Assembly (NCBI RefSeq): GCF_000427365.1
Contig: NZ_KE386488.1
Coordinates: 62,001-126,000 of the forward strand
Reading direction: 5' to 3'
Length of the DNA stretch: 64,000 nucleotides
Origin: Rikenella microfusus DSM 15922
GTDB taxonomy: Bacteria; Bacteroidota; Bacteroidia; Bacteroidales; Rikenellaceae
Shown: in pieces, positions 49,342-57,341 of the stretch
Numbering within the stretch: the stretch's first letter is position 1
Layout of the letters: the number at the start of each line of letters is the position of its first letter
Made by a program: the position numbers and the translations under genes
Notes under the pieces: generated by a model
Seen by the model: only the letters and a program-made list of their open reading frames with translations
Database searches by the model: none
What the model was told of the DNA's origin: nothing

Positions 49342-50933
49342 TGATGGAACACAATACTTTGGACAGATGGTTTTCATGCCGTCCGGGACAGACCGGCGGA
49401 ACGGGCCGCATAGCGCTGGCCGAGGTGCCGATGCTGCCGTATCCGACTTTCGCGGCCGATATGCGGGTTTTGTTGTCGGAAAAAGACGGCACGCCCCGCG
49501 AGGGAAACCGGTGCGTGGCCTATTTCGCAGTGCGGGACGCCGCGGGCGGCGATCTGATTTTCTACGCGCTGGTGGCGTGCGACGCCACAGGGGAGGTACT
49601 GGCGGCAGGCCATGTGCTGGACTATTACCAAGAGGGGTTCCCGGAGTCGCTGGCGAAAGATATTCCGGCAATGCACGTTTACGAACGCGAAATCGCCGAA
49701 CTGCACGGGGTACATTTCACAGGCGCTCCGTGGGACAAACCGCTGCGTTACCCGTATAACCGGCATCACCGGGACGATTCGATAGACACTTACCCGTTTT
49801 ATTCGATCGACAGCCGGGAGCTGCACGAGGTGCATGTGGGGCCGGTACATGCGGGGATCATCGAGCCGGGGGCGTTCCGTTTCCTGTGCGACGGGGAGCG
49901 GATCGTGCATCTGGAGATCGCATTGGGGTACCAGCATCGGGGCGTGGAATCGCTGGTCGCAGGGACTCGAAATCGGCTGCGGCAGATCCTGCTGGGGGAA
50001 AGCATCGCGGGAGACACGGCGATCGGCCATGCGACGGCGATGGCGGGGATTCTCGAATCGGGAGCCGCTTTCGGATGGCAGGGAAGCGAGCTCGTCCGCT
50101 GCGAACGGGCAGTGGCACTGGAAATGGAACGGTTGGCGGTGCATATCGGCGACACGGCGGCGCTGTGCATGGACATCGCTTACCAAACGGGACATGTGGC
50201 CTGCGAGGCGCTCCGTACGCTGGTCATCAATGCGATGCAGGGTTGGTGCGGCAACCGTTTCGGCAAGGGGCTGGTACGCCCGTTCGGAGCGAACCATCGG
50301 CTGACATTGGAACGGGCCAAACAGATCGAGACGACGCTGACGGAGGTGATCGGACGCTACCGGACGGTGGGCCGCGACCTGCTTTCGACGCCGTCGGTAC
50401 TGGCGCGGCTGGAGGGCATCTGCCCGGTAACCAGGCGGCAGGCGCTCCGGGTGGGGGCCGTGGGACCTGCGGCACGCATGGCGGGGATACGCCGGGATAC
50501 ACGGCTGGCATATAATTTTTACCCGTTGGCGGAATTCGAACCTGTCGTGGTGGATGCGGAGGCGGACGGCGGCAACGGCGACCTGCTTTCGCGGCTCAAG
50601 ATACGGCTGCGGGAGGCGGAGGTTTCCTGCGCGATGGTCATGGCGGGCTGCAAGGAACTGGCGGGGCGCTGGTTCGAAGAGTATCCGGCGCCGGATTACG
50701 GGCGCCCGCTGGCGCGGGAGTCGCTGGTATTCTCACTGGTCGAGGGCTGGCGGGGCGAGATTTGCCATGTGGCGCTGACGGACGCGGAGGGCGAAGTGTC
50801 GGCCTACAAGGTTTACGACCCGTCGCTGCACAACTGGATGATGCTGGCACTATCGGTACGGGGGGCCCAAATCTCGGACTTCCCGGTAAGCAACAAAAGT
50901 TTCAACCTGTCCTACTGCGGACACGATTTGTAA
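49341..50933 (+). CDS. HyfG-like large subunit (NuoC-NuoD-type fusion) lacking NiFe cysteines
   Basis: The 530-residue protein joins a NuoC-like N-terminal domain (about residues 15-160; MHVYEREIAELHGVHFTGAP) to a NiFe-hydrogenase/NuoD large-subunit domain (HVGPVHAGIIEPGAFRFLCD, IALGYQHRGVESL, GAAFGWQGSELVRCERAVAL). In catalytic group 4 enzymes the L1 motif reads RICGIC and the C-terminal L2 motif DPCxxC. Here the same places read ESIAGDTAIGHATA and DPSLHNWM, so all four Ni ligands are missing. It is thus an energy-converting hydrogenase-related (Ehr) type subunit and should not make or use H2. It overlaps the F subunit and precedes repeat R6. Confidence 0.9.
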   Translation: MMEHNTLDRWFSCRPGQTGGTGRIALAEVPMLPYPTFAADMRVLLSEKDGTPREGNRCVAYFAVRDAAGGDLIFYALVACDATGEVLAAGHVLDYYQEGFPESLAKDIPAMHVYEREIAELHGVHFTGAPWDKPLRYPYNRHHRDDSIDTYPFYSIDSRELHEVHVGPVHAGIIEPGAFRFLCDGERIVHLEIALGYQHRGVESLVAGTRNRLRQILLGESIAGDTAIGHATAMAGILESGAAFGWQGSELVRCERAVALEMERLAVHIGDTAALCMDIAYQTGHVACEALRTLVINAMQGWCGNRFGKGLVRPFGANHRLTLERAKQIETTLTEVIGRYRTVGRDLLSTPSVLARLEGICPVTRRQALRVGAVGPAARMAGIRRDTRLAYNFYPLAEFEPVVVDAEADGGNGDLLSRLKIRLREAEVSCAMVMAGCKELAGRWFEEYPAPDYGRPLARESLVFSLVEGWRGEICHVALTDAEGEVSAYKVYDPSLHNWMMLALSVRGAQISDFPVSNKSFNLSYCGHDL

Positions 50934-50935
50934 AA

Positions 50936-51536
50936 TATCCGTTCGTTTAACTGTCCTCGGCTTGTGTTCGTTTTTGGTAGAAGTTGCCGGCCCGGGAATG
51001 TGCGATTTTCCGGTCCGACAGGAGCCGGGAGCGGGAAATCGCATTCCCGGCGACTTCTTTGCTTACTTTTTTGGTCGCGTAAAAAAGTAAGTGCCCCGCC
51101 GGCATGAGGCGTCCGGAGAAGCCGACGCCCCCGCAGCATGAGCGGGCGAAGAAAAGACAAACGCCCGTCGGCGAAAGACATATAATTAAACCTACGGTTT
51201 TAATTCAGGTTCCCGCGCCAGCGGGCGGCAACCGCCTCCCCGGGCGGGAAGCCGCAAAGCGTCTCCCGCAGGCGGTTGTCGAAGATGGCGGATGATGGCC
51301 GGCACAGCAGCCGAAGACGGTCCCGCACCAGTGGCCAGCCGGCTTTTAGCGCAGCTATGGAGGCGCAGCCCTCTGTTCGGGTATCGGATGGCCCGGATAG
51401 CAACCTTCGAGGAATAGGGTACTTACAGCCCGGCTCAAGTGCCAAGCGGCACCGGGCCTCCGCTGCGGGAGGCGTCCGGGCCGCCCGCTGGCGCGGGAAC
51501 CTGAATTAAAAACCGCACAAATAAACGAACGGATAA
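50936..51536. repeat. Composite repeat R6 (family 1 ends) with nested elements inside the operon
   Basis: The outer ends are ATCCGTTCGTTTAA (50937) and AAATAAACGAACGGAT (about 51519-51534). Inside are family-2 copy C (50980-51195, reversed) and a further element with perfect 31-base inverted ends, 51198-51228 and 51481-51511 (CCGCCCGCTGGCGCGGGAAC and on). The inner element carries GGCTCAAGTGCCAAGCGGCA, a diverged form of the modules at 31528 and 60979. The whole 617-base gap is repeat DNA; no gene was seen. Confidence 0.75.
50980..51195. repeat. Family-2 repeat, copy C (reverse orientation)
   Basis: The copy is the reverse complement of A/B with many changes. The hairpin at 51062-51091 is CTTACTTTTTT/AAAAAAGTAAG: compared with A, a C-A mismatch becomes A-T and a C-G pair becomes T-A, so base pairing is kept. 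The adjoining GGGAATGTGCGATT and AATCGCATTCCC arms are also retained. Confidence 0.75.
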
Positions 51537-51550
51537 ATAGAAAAACGAGT

Positions 51551-52360
51551 ATGCTACTGACGAGTTTGAAAGTGTTGGCACAGCACGGGACACAGTATAT
51601 CAGACACTTGGACCGAGTGAAGCTGTGCGACGAATTCCGGGGACGACCCGTATTGCGTTCCGCCGGATTGACGCCTGCGTCAGCCGACGAGTTATGCCGG
51701 TTATGCCCCACGGGCGCCATTTCGTTCGGACAAGGCCTCGCATTGGACATGGGCCGATGCCTCTTCTGCGGCGAATGCGCCGTACGCTTTCCCGCGCAGA
51801 TCCGTTTCACGAACGACTACCGGTTGGCATCGCCGACCCGGGAGGGACTGGTCGTAACCGAAAATCAGGACGGACAGTGGCATTTCGATCACCATGCCGT
51901 AAGACCCGTGATCCCGAAAATGTTCAAACGGTCGCTGCACCTGCGCGAAGTGTCGGCCGGAGGAGACAACAGCTGCGAAATGGAATTGGGAGCCGCCGGA
52001 AACGTCAATTTCGACATGGGACGCTACGGCATCGAATTTACCGCCTCGCCGCGCCATGCGGACGGAATAGCGGTTACCGGCCCCGTAACGGCGAATATGG
52101 CCCGCGAGCTGGAGGCGACCTGGCAGGCCGTACCGGAACCGAAACTGCTGATCGCCGTAGGAACCGACGCCATATCCGGCGGCCTTTTCGCCGAATCCCC
52201 GGCCGTAAACCGGGAGTTTTTCGACATCCGCAAACCGGATCTGTACGTACCGGGCAACCCCGCCCACCCGATGACCTTTATCACCGGTGTACTCGCCTTG
52301 ATCCGTGGAGGACGCATCGCCGACAAAATGCAGAAAAACCGGACGGAAACGGAGGAATAA
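51551..52360 (+). CDS. Fused ferredoxin/HyfI-like small subunit with lost cluster ligands
   Basis: The 269-residue protein fuses a short HyfH-like ferredoxin part (about residues 35-95) to a NuoB/HyfI-like domain (about 125-260; FDMGRYGIEFTASPRHADGI, VTGPVTANMARELEATWQAV, PEPKLLIAVG). The ferredoxin part keeps CRLCP and CLFCGEC, enough for one 4Fe-4S cluster (three Cys from the second motif, one from the first); the other cluster is lost. In the NuoB-like part the four proximal-cluster cysteines become D, C, D and N: GDNSCEME for SCNGCE, VGTDAIS for GxCA, and VPGNPAH for PGCPP. The proximal cluster is therefore not expected. It ends the operon, after repeat R6. Confidence 0.85.
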   Translation: MLLTSLKVLAQHGTQYIRHLDRVKLCDEFRGRPVLRSAGLTPASADELCRLCPTGAISFGQGLALDMGRCLFCGECAVRFPAQIRFTNDYRLASPTREGLVVTENQDGQWHFDHHAVRPVIPKMFKRSLHLREVSAGGDNSCEMELGAAGNVNFDMGRYGIEFTASPRHADGIAVTGPVTANMARELEATWQAVPEPKLLIAVGTDAISGGLFAESPAVNREFFDIRKPDLYVPGNPAHPMTFITGVLALIRGGRIADKMQKNRTETEE

Positions 52361-52531
52361 ACCAGCCGGGACCCGATCGACGAAAGAAACCCGCAGGCTT
52401 CCCGAATTTTCAGTGGATTTCGGCGCCCCCTGTGGCAGAAAAGACCTGCGGCCGGAATGTCCGGCAATACCGCAGAACCGACCGGAGAGGCCTCCGACGA
52501 CTCCGAATAAAGCAACCGTATCGCTTTACCC
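52361..52531. other. Convergent gap, weak hairpin only
   Basis: Between the hydrogenase-like operon and the minus-strand endonuclease-fold gene I see only a weak AAAGC/GCTTT hairpin (52509-52527) and a GGAGAGGCCTCC palindrome (52484-52495). No gene is supported. Confidence 0.3.
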
Positions 52532-53599
52532 TCAACGAATCACGAACACAGCGGTCACAGGATTGTGGTCGCTGTTTTCGAATCCCAGATCGACCGTTTC
52601 GAAAGCGACGGGTTCGATGCCCGGCCCGCAGAGAGCGAAGTCCAGTAAAGTGGTCGTGGTCGTCGCCGGGTCGTAAGGCTCATAACCGTAACGGGTCGAA
52701 GGCGTCGTAGGATCGTACACGAAAGTCATATCCGACGGAAAGTCGTCCCGGTCGATTTGCAGCGGACTGAAATGTTCGTCCTCGACCGCAGCGCGGTCGG
52801 GCACATAACCCGGCGGGTTGCAGTTCCAGTCTCCCATAGTGATGCTGTACCGTTTCCCCGCCAGAAAAGCGTTCAGGAATCCCAGCTCGCCGCTGCGCAT
52901 GTTTCCCGTGTCATAAGCCGTATTATGGGTATTGTTGATGTAGAGCGTCCGTACCTGCCCGGTCGAATCGCGCACCGGAATTTCGGCGCTCAGCAGGCAC
53001 CGTTTGAGGTTGAAAAGCCGGACGGGGAACGAAAAACCGCCCGGATAGGCATAACGGGTTACCTCTTCCGGTTTCCGACGGGTAAGGATCGCAATGCCGC
53101 TATTGACGCGCCCCATCGGTTCGGTAACAGGAATCGGCACGAAATCGCTCCGATAGTTGAAGCCCCACCAGCCGAAATATCCGGGCAGGGCGCTGCGGAT
53201 CGAATCGTATTCGTTCATGCCGTAACTGCGCCGCGAATCGAAATCCACTTCCTGAAGCAGAATCATATCCGCCCGGCCAGCCGCGCTCTCCCTGCGGAGG
53301 AACGACACGATGGCGGCGAGGTTTTCGCGCGTCCTCTCCGCCGAGGTGCGCATCCGGGTACCTCCGTCATAGAAAAAATCCATGTCGTTCCCCAATCCCG
53401 CGTAGCCGATATTCCACGAAAGGACACGCAAGGTATCGCCCACTGCCAGGGTATCGCAGGTTTCGCCCAGCGGCAGCGTATAAACGGTTTCGACCGGGGC
53501 AGGCCGCCACTCCCGCGCCCACATGACGGCGACGAACAGGGCGAAACCGAGGGCGACAAGACCGACGATACGGAGCAGGATGCGTAACAGGCGTTTCAT
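52532..53599 (-). CDS. Endonuclease/exonuclease/phosphatase-fold protein, membrane-anchored
   Basis: The 355-residue protein (start MKRLLRILLRIVGLVALGFA at 53599) has an N-terminal membrane anchor (about residues 6-28) and an EEP domain: LRVLSWNIGYAGLG with the metal Asn, MILLQEVDFDSRRSYG with the Glu, RTLYINNTHNTAYDTG, SITMGDWNCNPPGY with GDWN, and NSDHNPVTAVFVI with the SDH motif. It is catalytically complete by motif and resembles phosphodiesterases of the DNase I/sphingomyelinase fold; the substrate is unknown. It is the last gene of the dnaN-led cluster, 25 bases after the LysM protein. Confidence 0.88.
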   Translation of the reverse strand: MKRLLRILLRIVGLVALGFALFVAVMWAREWRPAPVETVYTLPLGETCDTLAVGDTLRVLSWNIGYAGLGNDMDFFYDGGTRMRTSAERTRENLAAIVSFLRRESAAGRADMILLQEVDFDSRRSYGMNEYDSIRSALPGYFGWWGFNYRSDFVPIPVTEPMGRVNSGIAILTRRKPEEVTRYAYPGGFSFPVRLFNLKRCLLSAEIPVRDSTGQVRTLYINNTHNTAYDTGNMRSGELGFLNAFLAGKRYSITMGDWNCNPPGYVPDRAAVEDEHFSPLQIDRDDFPSDMTFVYDPTTPSTRYGYEPYDPATTTTTLLDFALCGPGIEPVAFETVDLGFENSDHNPVTAVFVIR

Positions 53600-53624
53600 A
53601 CGGATGCCGGGGCACTGCCCCACT

Positions 53625-55220
53625 CTAACGGATCACTTCGATGGTATAGTCCGGTTTGTAATGCACGATGGGCCACGCGATATTGCGGTATTTACCGCTG
53701 CCTTCCTCCGGCCTGCGGAAATCGTAACCCACTTGCAGGAGCTGCGGGTCGTAACCGCGGTTGGCGATACGGTCGGGCATGTCGGAACCGAAATGGCTGA
53801 GCGCGCCCCCGAAATACCGGATCACGTCATAGCCTCGGAATGCGTATGGGCTGGGCAATTCGCCGAACGCATCGATGTACTGCCGGTAGAACTCCGCCAC
53901 CGCCGGATCGCTGCGGTCGGCATGGTACGAAGCCGGATAATGCACGTCCAATTTATAAAACAGGTCGAGATTGATATTCGACAGCCATTCCCAGCGGGGC
54001 GTGCCGACCACCGTGATACGGTATTTGCCGTTCATGTTGATCGAACTGAGGTGGGAAAGCACCCCTTCCAGCGCATCGACGCGGTTCACCGGCACATAGA
54101 CGATATTGTCGCGGTCTTTGTCCAGCACAGCGTTCAGCCGGATGTCCATCGCCTGACTCTGGGTGCGGACGCCGGTGAAAGAGATAGTCGAGACCTTGTC
54201 GCCCAACTGCGTTTCGATCCGGGCCAGTACCGCCGTATCGGGATGCTCCACATGGTCGATCAGCACCAGATTGGCTTCCGCGCTCCGGCTGCCCGGCTTG
54301 CCGCCGAACAGGTCGAATATCCGCTGATAGGTACGATCCTCGGCCGGAGGAGCCTCGAACACATAGGGGTTGTTTTCGGCCCCGACGGCACCGAGCGGGC
54401 TGACCACGGGAACCCCTTTCTGCGCCGCGAATTCGGCTATCGGTCCGAAGGCTTCGGCATAAACGGGACCGACGACGAGGTCGGCCCCGTCCAGCTGCCC
54501 GGAAGCGATGCGTTCGCGCACCGTTTCGGCCGACGCGCCGCTGTTCAGGAAACGGACATCCGCCGAAACGCCTTCCGTTTTCAACGCTTCGAGGCCGAGC
54601 AGTATGCCTTTATAATACTCCGAGAACCGGTCGTTGGTTTTCATGCCGGGCTGCATAGGCAACAATACGGCGATATCGAGCGGCTCGTGTTTGTCGATCT
54701 CTTTCAGCCGGCCGTCGCCGAAAGCGGGTTCCTCCGCTGCGACTGTCTCCAGCGTGTCGGGGAGCGGGTAAAAGATTCTTTCGGCGGGTCGCCGGAAAGG
54801 ATCGTACCGGTTTTCCGGATAGGCGTCCTGCCGCGGAACATTCCGCGGCGGAACGGAAGGGGTAATCGGTTCGATCTGCGGTTCAGGCCGTTCCTGCGGC
54901 CTGTTTTCCGCGTCGCCGGCGTGCGTCTGCCCCGCCGCATGCCGTTTCTGCGCACGTTTCGGAATCAACAGGGTCTGCCGCGCCCTCAGTACGTCCCGAG
55001 TCAGGCTGTTGGCCTTCATGATCTCCTCCTGGCTCACGGCATACGCTTTGGCGATAGCGTAAAGGGTTTCGCCTTTGCGGACCTTGTGAATCAGGTATTG
55101 TTCGCCGCGGATCGTGATACTGCGTTCGGAGAGGCGTACGGCGGTCTGCGCGGCGGCTCCGGTGAAGACCGGGCCGCTGAGCAGGAGCAGAAAAGCGAGA
55201 TGCAGCAGGTGGCGGGTCAT
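53625..55220 (-). CDS. LysM domain plus periplasmic-binding-protein-like lipoprotein/secreted protein
   Basis: The 531-residue protein has a signal peptide (MTRHLLHLAFLLLLSGPVFT, end near GAAAQ), one LysM domain (about residues 42-88; VRKGETLYAIAKAYAVSQEE, then DVLRARQTLLIPKR) for peptidoglycan binding, a Pro/Arg-rich linker and a type I periplasmic-binding fold (about 150-531; HEPLDIAVLLPMQPGMKTND, YYKGILLGLEALKTEGVSAD, DLVVGPVYAEAFGPIAEFAA). This layout is known in Bacteroidota as LysM-containing amino-acid-ABC-like or LpoA-like proteins; the ligand is unknown. It starts 7 bases after the exonuclease gene. Confidence 0.87.
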   Translation of the reverse strand: MTRHLLHLAFLLLLSGPVFTGAAAQTAVRLSERSITIRGEQYLIHKVRKGETLYAIAKAYAVSQEEIMKANSLTRDVLRARQTLLIPKRAQKRHAAGQTHAGDAENRPQERPEPQIEPITPSVPPRNVPRQDAYPENRYDPFRRPAERIFYPLPDTLETVAAEEPAFGDGRLKEIDKHEPLDIAVLLPMQPGMKTNDRFSEYYKGILLGLEALKTEGVSADVRFLNSGASAETVRERIASGQLDGADLVVGPVYAEAFGPIAEFAAQKGVPVVSPLGAVGAENNPYVFEAPPAEDRTYQRIFDLFGGKPGSRSAEANLVLIDHVEHPDTAVLARIETQLGDKVSTISFTGVRTQSQAMDIRLNAVLDKDRDNIVYVPVNRVDALEGVLSHLSSINMNGKYRITVVGTPRWEWLSNINLDLFYKLDVHYPASYHADRSDPAVAEFYRQYIDAFGELPSPYAFRGYDVIRYFGGALSHFGSDMPDRIANRGYDPQLLQVGYDFRRPEEGSGKYRNIAWPIVHYKPDYTIEVIR

Positions 55221-55226
55221 ATCGTT

Positions 55227-56009
55227 TTATTTTTTCGCCGGATGATGAACGGTTTCGAGCCGCAGCCGGGTGATGACCTGTTTGGTGTTGAGCGGGAAGT
55301 CGCCGTTCAGCATCCAACTGTAATAACTCGGCTCCGCAGCGAAGACTTCGGCCACGGGCCGTCCTTTGTGCTTGCCGAAATTGAACACGGGGACGTCGTT
55401 GTCGTCGAGCACGATGCGTCCCGCGAAATCCACGTTGCGGTTCATCTGCGAAAACTCGGCCAGGAAGTCCACGTCGTTTTTCAAATCGTCCGGATACCGG
55501 TCGAGCTGCGCCTTGAGCACATCGTAAGTGGCGCGGATGTCGGCTTCGGCGGAGTGGGCGTTCTCGATCTCGGCGCCGCAGTAGAATTTGTAGGCGGCGG
55601 CCAGCGTGCGCTGTTCCATCTTGTGAAAGATGTTCTGCACATCGACGAACCTCCTGCCGCCCAGATCGATCTCGACGCCGGCCCGCATGAACTCCTCGAC
55701 GAGGATCGGGATATCGAACTTGTTCGAATTGTACCCGGCCAGATCGGCCCCTTTAAGGAAAGCGGCCAGCGATTTGGCGATCTGCGGGAAAGTCGGACAA
55801 TCCCTGACATCGTCGTCCGTGATGCCGTGAATGGCGGTCGAAGCCTCGGGAATGTGCACGCCGGGATTGATCCGGCGCGTCTTGCTCTCCTCGTCGCCGT
55901 TCGGATGTACCTTGATCAGCGAAATTTCGACGATATGGTCTTTCGCCGGATCGACCCCCGTGGACTCGATGTCGAAGAAGATGATCGGCCGTTTGAGTTT
56001 CAGTTCCAT
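55227..56009 (-). CDS. DnaQ-like 3'-5' exonuclease
   Basis: The 260-residue protein has a DEDDh exonuclease domain (about residues 1-175): IIFFDIESTGVDPAKDHIVE with Asp and Glu, GYNSNKFDIPILVEEF with the second Asp, and NAHSAEADIRATYDVL with His and the final Asp. The C-terminal part (about 200-255; DVPVFNFGKHKGRPVAEVFA) resembles the small domain found in Bacteroidota exonucleases of this type. It may proofread or process 3' ends. It is directly after dnaN (4-base gap), which supports a role in replication or repair. Confidence 0.92.
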   Translation of the reverse strand: MELKLKRPIIFFDIESTGVDPAKDHIVEISLIKVHPNGDEESKTRRINPGVHIPEASTAIHGITDDDVRDCPTFPQIAKSLAAFLKGADLAGYNSNKFDIPILVEEFMRAGVEIDLGGRRFVDVQNIFHKMEQRTLAAAYKFYCGAEIENAHSAEADIRATYDVLKAQLDRYPDDLKNDVDFLAEFSQMNRNVDFAGRIVLDDNDVPVFNFGKHKGRPVAEVFAAEPSYYSWMLNGDFPLNTKQVITRLRLETVHHPAKK

Positions 56010-56013
56010 GACC

Positions 56014-57147
56014 CTATGCGTTGATCATCATCGGCATGAGGAGCATCAGCAGCGACTCGCCCTCCGTTTCGGTCTCGGAGGGGAAGAACAGACCGGGCCG
56101 GGTGGCGTCGGCCAGTTCGATCGAGACTTCCGGAGAGTGGATGTTGCCCAGCAGGTCGAGCAGGAACGAAGAACGGAAACCGATTTCGATCGGGGTGCCT
56201 TCGTAGTTGCAGCTGATGTTGTCTTCGGCCGAGGCGGCATAGTCGATGTCCTGCGCCGAGAGGTTGATGTTCCCGGCGGTGAGGTCCATCTTGATGAGCT
56301 GGTTGGCCTGGTTCGAGCAGACCGAGACGCGCTTGATGGAGTTCAGCAGTTCGACGCGGTCCACCAGCACCTTGTTGGGGTTGTTGTTGGGGATAACGGC
56401 GTTGTAGTTCGGATAGTTTCCTTCGATCAGCCGGCAGACGATCTTGTGCTTGGGCAGCGTGAAGATGGCGTTCTTGTTGTCGAAAGTGACGGTAACCATG
56501 TCTTCGGCGTCGCGCGAGAGCAGATTCTTGAGCAGGTTGGCCGGTTTTTTCGGCAGGATGAACGAAGCCTCTTTGTCGGAGGTCACGTTGGCGTTCTTGA
56601 ACAGGGCCAGCCGGTGCGCGTCGGTCGCCACGAAGGTGATCTCTTTCGGCGACAGGCAGATGTCGATCCCGTTCATCACGGGGCGCAGCTCGTCGTCGGC
56701 CGTAGCGAAAAGGGTCTGCACGATACCGTCGCCCAAAGCCGGGGCCGGGATGTAGAATATGGTCGCCGTCGTTTCGTCCACGGCGGGCAGTTCGGGATAA
56801 CCGAGACCGGTAATGCCGGGAATGCTGAGTTTCCCGGTTTTCCAGCTGATGGTCACCTCCCAGCTCTCCTTATCGACGGAGATGGTCAGGGGCTGTTCCG
56901 AAAATTCCTTGATCGAGTCGGTAATGCGCCGCGCCGGAATGGCCACGATGCCGTCGCCGTCCTGATTGTCTACTTCGAGGGTGGAAATCAGCGTAGTTTC
57001 GAGATCCGAAGCGGTGATTTTCAGCTGATTGCCGGACAAGTCGAACAGGAAATAGTCGAGAATCGGCAGGGTGTTCTTGTTGCTGATGACTTTGCCGATG
57101 GATTGGAGGTTGTTCGACAGCAGGCTGCTGGATATGATGAATTTCAT
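56014..57147 (-). CDS. dnaN: DNA polymerase III beta subunit (sliding clamp)
   Basis: The 377-residue protein is full length, with three clamp domains of about 120 residues each. It begins MKFIISSSLLSNNLQSIGKV, and visible family segments are NTLPILDYFLFDL, TDAHRLALFKN and the C-terminal LLMLLMPMMINA, where the family has the MPMR-like end. It forms the ring dimer that tethers polymerase to DNA. It is the first gene of a tight minus-strand cluster (dnaN, exonuclease, LysM protein, EEP protein) with gaps of 4-25 bases. dnaA and an origin are not in the window. Confidence 0.97.
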   Translation of the reverse strand: MKFIISSSLLSNNLQSIGKVISNKNTLPILDYFLFDLSGNQLKITASDLETTLISTLEVDNQDGDGIVAIPARRITDSIKEFSEQPLTISVDKESWEVTISWKTGKLSIPGITGLGYPELPAVDETTATIFYIPAPALGDGIVQTLFATADDELRPVMNGIDICLSPKEITFVATDAHRLALFKNANVTSDKEASFILPKKPANLLKNLLSRDAEDMVTVTFDNKNAIFTLPKHKIVCRLIEGNYPNYNAVIPNNNPNKVLVDRVELLNSIKRVSVCSNQANQLIKMDLTAGNINLSAQDIDYAASAEDNISCNYEGTPIEIGFRSSFLLDLLGNIHSPEVSIELADATRPGLFFPSETETEGESLLMLLMPMMINA

Positions 57148-57188
57148 ACGGGAATGTGTTTGTCGTTTATGATTCGCGATATATCAAG

Positions 57189-57219
57189 CAAAGATAATGT
57201 TTTTTACCGTTATGTCAAT
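57189..57219 (-). promoter_or_regulatory. Promoter candidate for dnaN
   Basis: On the minus strand TTGA (57219-57216), about 19-20 bases, then TATCTTTG (57196-57189) gives a good -33/-7 match, 42 bases before the start at 57147. Confidence 0.6.
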
Positions 57220-57341
57220 GCGGAACGACAAGCGCCGCACGAAACGGGTCCGGAACGGCCGGAGACAGGCAGGGCAAAACCGGCAGGAACGAAGCCGAAA
57301 CGAACCGGTACGGGGGATTCCGGGAAAAGTCCGCCGGAGAA

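Noticed and set aside
53523-56024. Open frame of 833 codons opposite the EEP, LysM and exonuclease genes
   Set aside because: Antisense shadow running across three real genes; no domain is recognisable.
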